Source: an uncultured Porphyromonadaceae bacterium (GTDB taxonomy: Bacteria; Bacteroidota; Bacteroidia; Bacteroidales; Muribaculaceae). From it: a stretch of DNA of 7,199 nucleotides. Positions 7,112-7,199 of the stretch are shown here, in pieces; position 1 is the first letter of the stretch, and every line of letters starts with the position of its first letter. The translations under genes were made by a program, and so were the position numbers. The stretch lies in the NCBI GenBank assembly GCA_947178565.1, contig CAMWYV010000054.1, positions 1 through 7,199 of the forward strand. The letters run 5' to 3'. The notes beneath the pieces were generated by a model that worked only from the letters and a program-made list of their open reading frames with translations, was not told where the DNA came from and made no database searches.

Positions 7112-7199
7112 GTTGAAAAACAATCATTATATTCTTAAGCAGGCAACCGCGCCGGATAAACACACTAAATACCGGCAGGCATTCCGCCCTGTTAAATAT
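7112..7199 (-). promoter_or_regulatory. gyrA upstream region, no clear promoter found
   Basis: The 88 bp ahead of the gyrA ATG contain no full TAnnTTTG box on the minus strand and no Shine-Dalgarno site; the leader next to the ATG is A/T-rich, as usual in this phylum. A direct repeat of GCAGGCA (7139-7145 and 7175-7181) brackets a 5-bp inverted repeat GCCGG/CCGGC (7151-7155 and 7172-7176). The promoter may be degenerate, or lie beyond the window with gyrA read from an upstream gene. Confidence 0.35.

Noticed and set aside
7112..7123. TTG at 7123 as the gyrA start, giving 866 residues
   Set aside because: The ATG at 7111 is a better codon and sets Ser83, Tyr122 and Ile174 in exact E. coli register; no ribosome site favours the TTG.
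1..7199. CRISPR arrays, insertion sequences, tRNA or rRNA genes, attachment sites
   Set aside because: I looked for regular repeats, transposase motifs, tRNA cloverleafs and terminal repeats and saw none; the region is gene-dense core chromosome with intergenic gaps under 130 bp.

Overview
The window is a stretch of ordinary chromosome from a Bacteroidota species, most likely order Bacteroidales. The lineage call rests on three things: a -7 promoter element of the TAnnTTTG type, which is specific to this phylum, ahead of three genes; little use of Shine-Dalgarno sites; and gene families (BT_3928-type DoxX protein, tandem DUF1599 protein, short SPOR-domain protein) that I know mainly from Bacteroides and relatives. 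The family (for example Muribaculaceae) cannot be fixed from this sequence alone. All supported genes lie on the minus strand, so biological order runs from right to left.

Right to left: (1) gyrA, DNA gyrase subunit A (4523-7111), complete, with about 90 bp of upstream DNA in which I see no clear promoter. (2) A secreted TPR-repeat protein (3252-4481), 41 bp behind gyrA and probably co-transcribed, closed by a strong intrinsic terminator (3174-3224). (3) A DUF1599 protein with two copies of its domain (2568-3122), with a well-formed Bacteroidetes promoter. (4) A BT_3928-type DoxX/MauE-like membrane protein (1298-2578) whose start overlaps the DUF1599 stop by 11 nt. (5) tpiA, triosephosphate isomerase (462-1220), with its own -7 box just behind the membrane-protein stop codon. 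(6) A perfect 14-bp hairpin (391-424). (7) The first 125 codons of an exported SPOR-domain protein (1-377), cut by the window edge.

Functionally there are two blocks. The right block pairs DNA supercoiling (gyrase) with an envelope protein of unknown role. The left block joins a possible nucleotide-related protein, a membrane protein with a redox-type CxC motif, a glycolytic enzyme and a peptidoglycan-binding type protein; no single pathway is obvious. I did not find a novel defence, mobile or CRISPR-like system. The points most worth a second look are the natural residues of the GyrA quinolone-determining region (Ser84, Gly87, His106), and two places where a terminator and the next promoter share the same bases.
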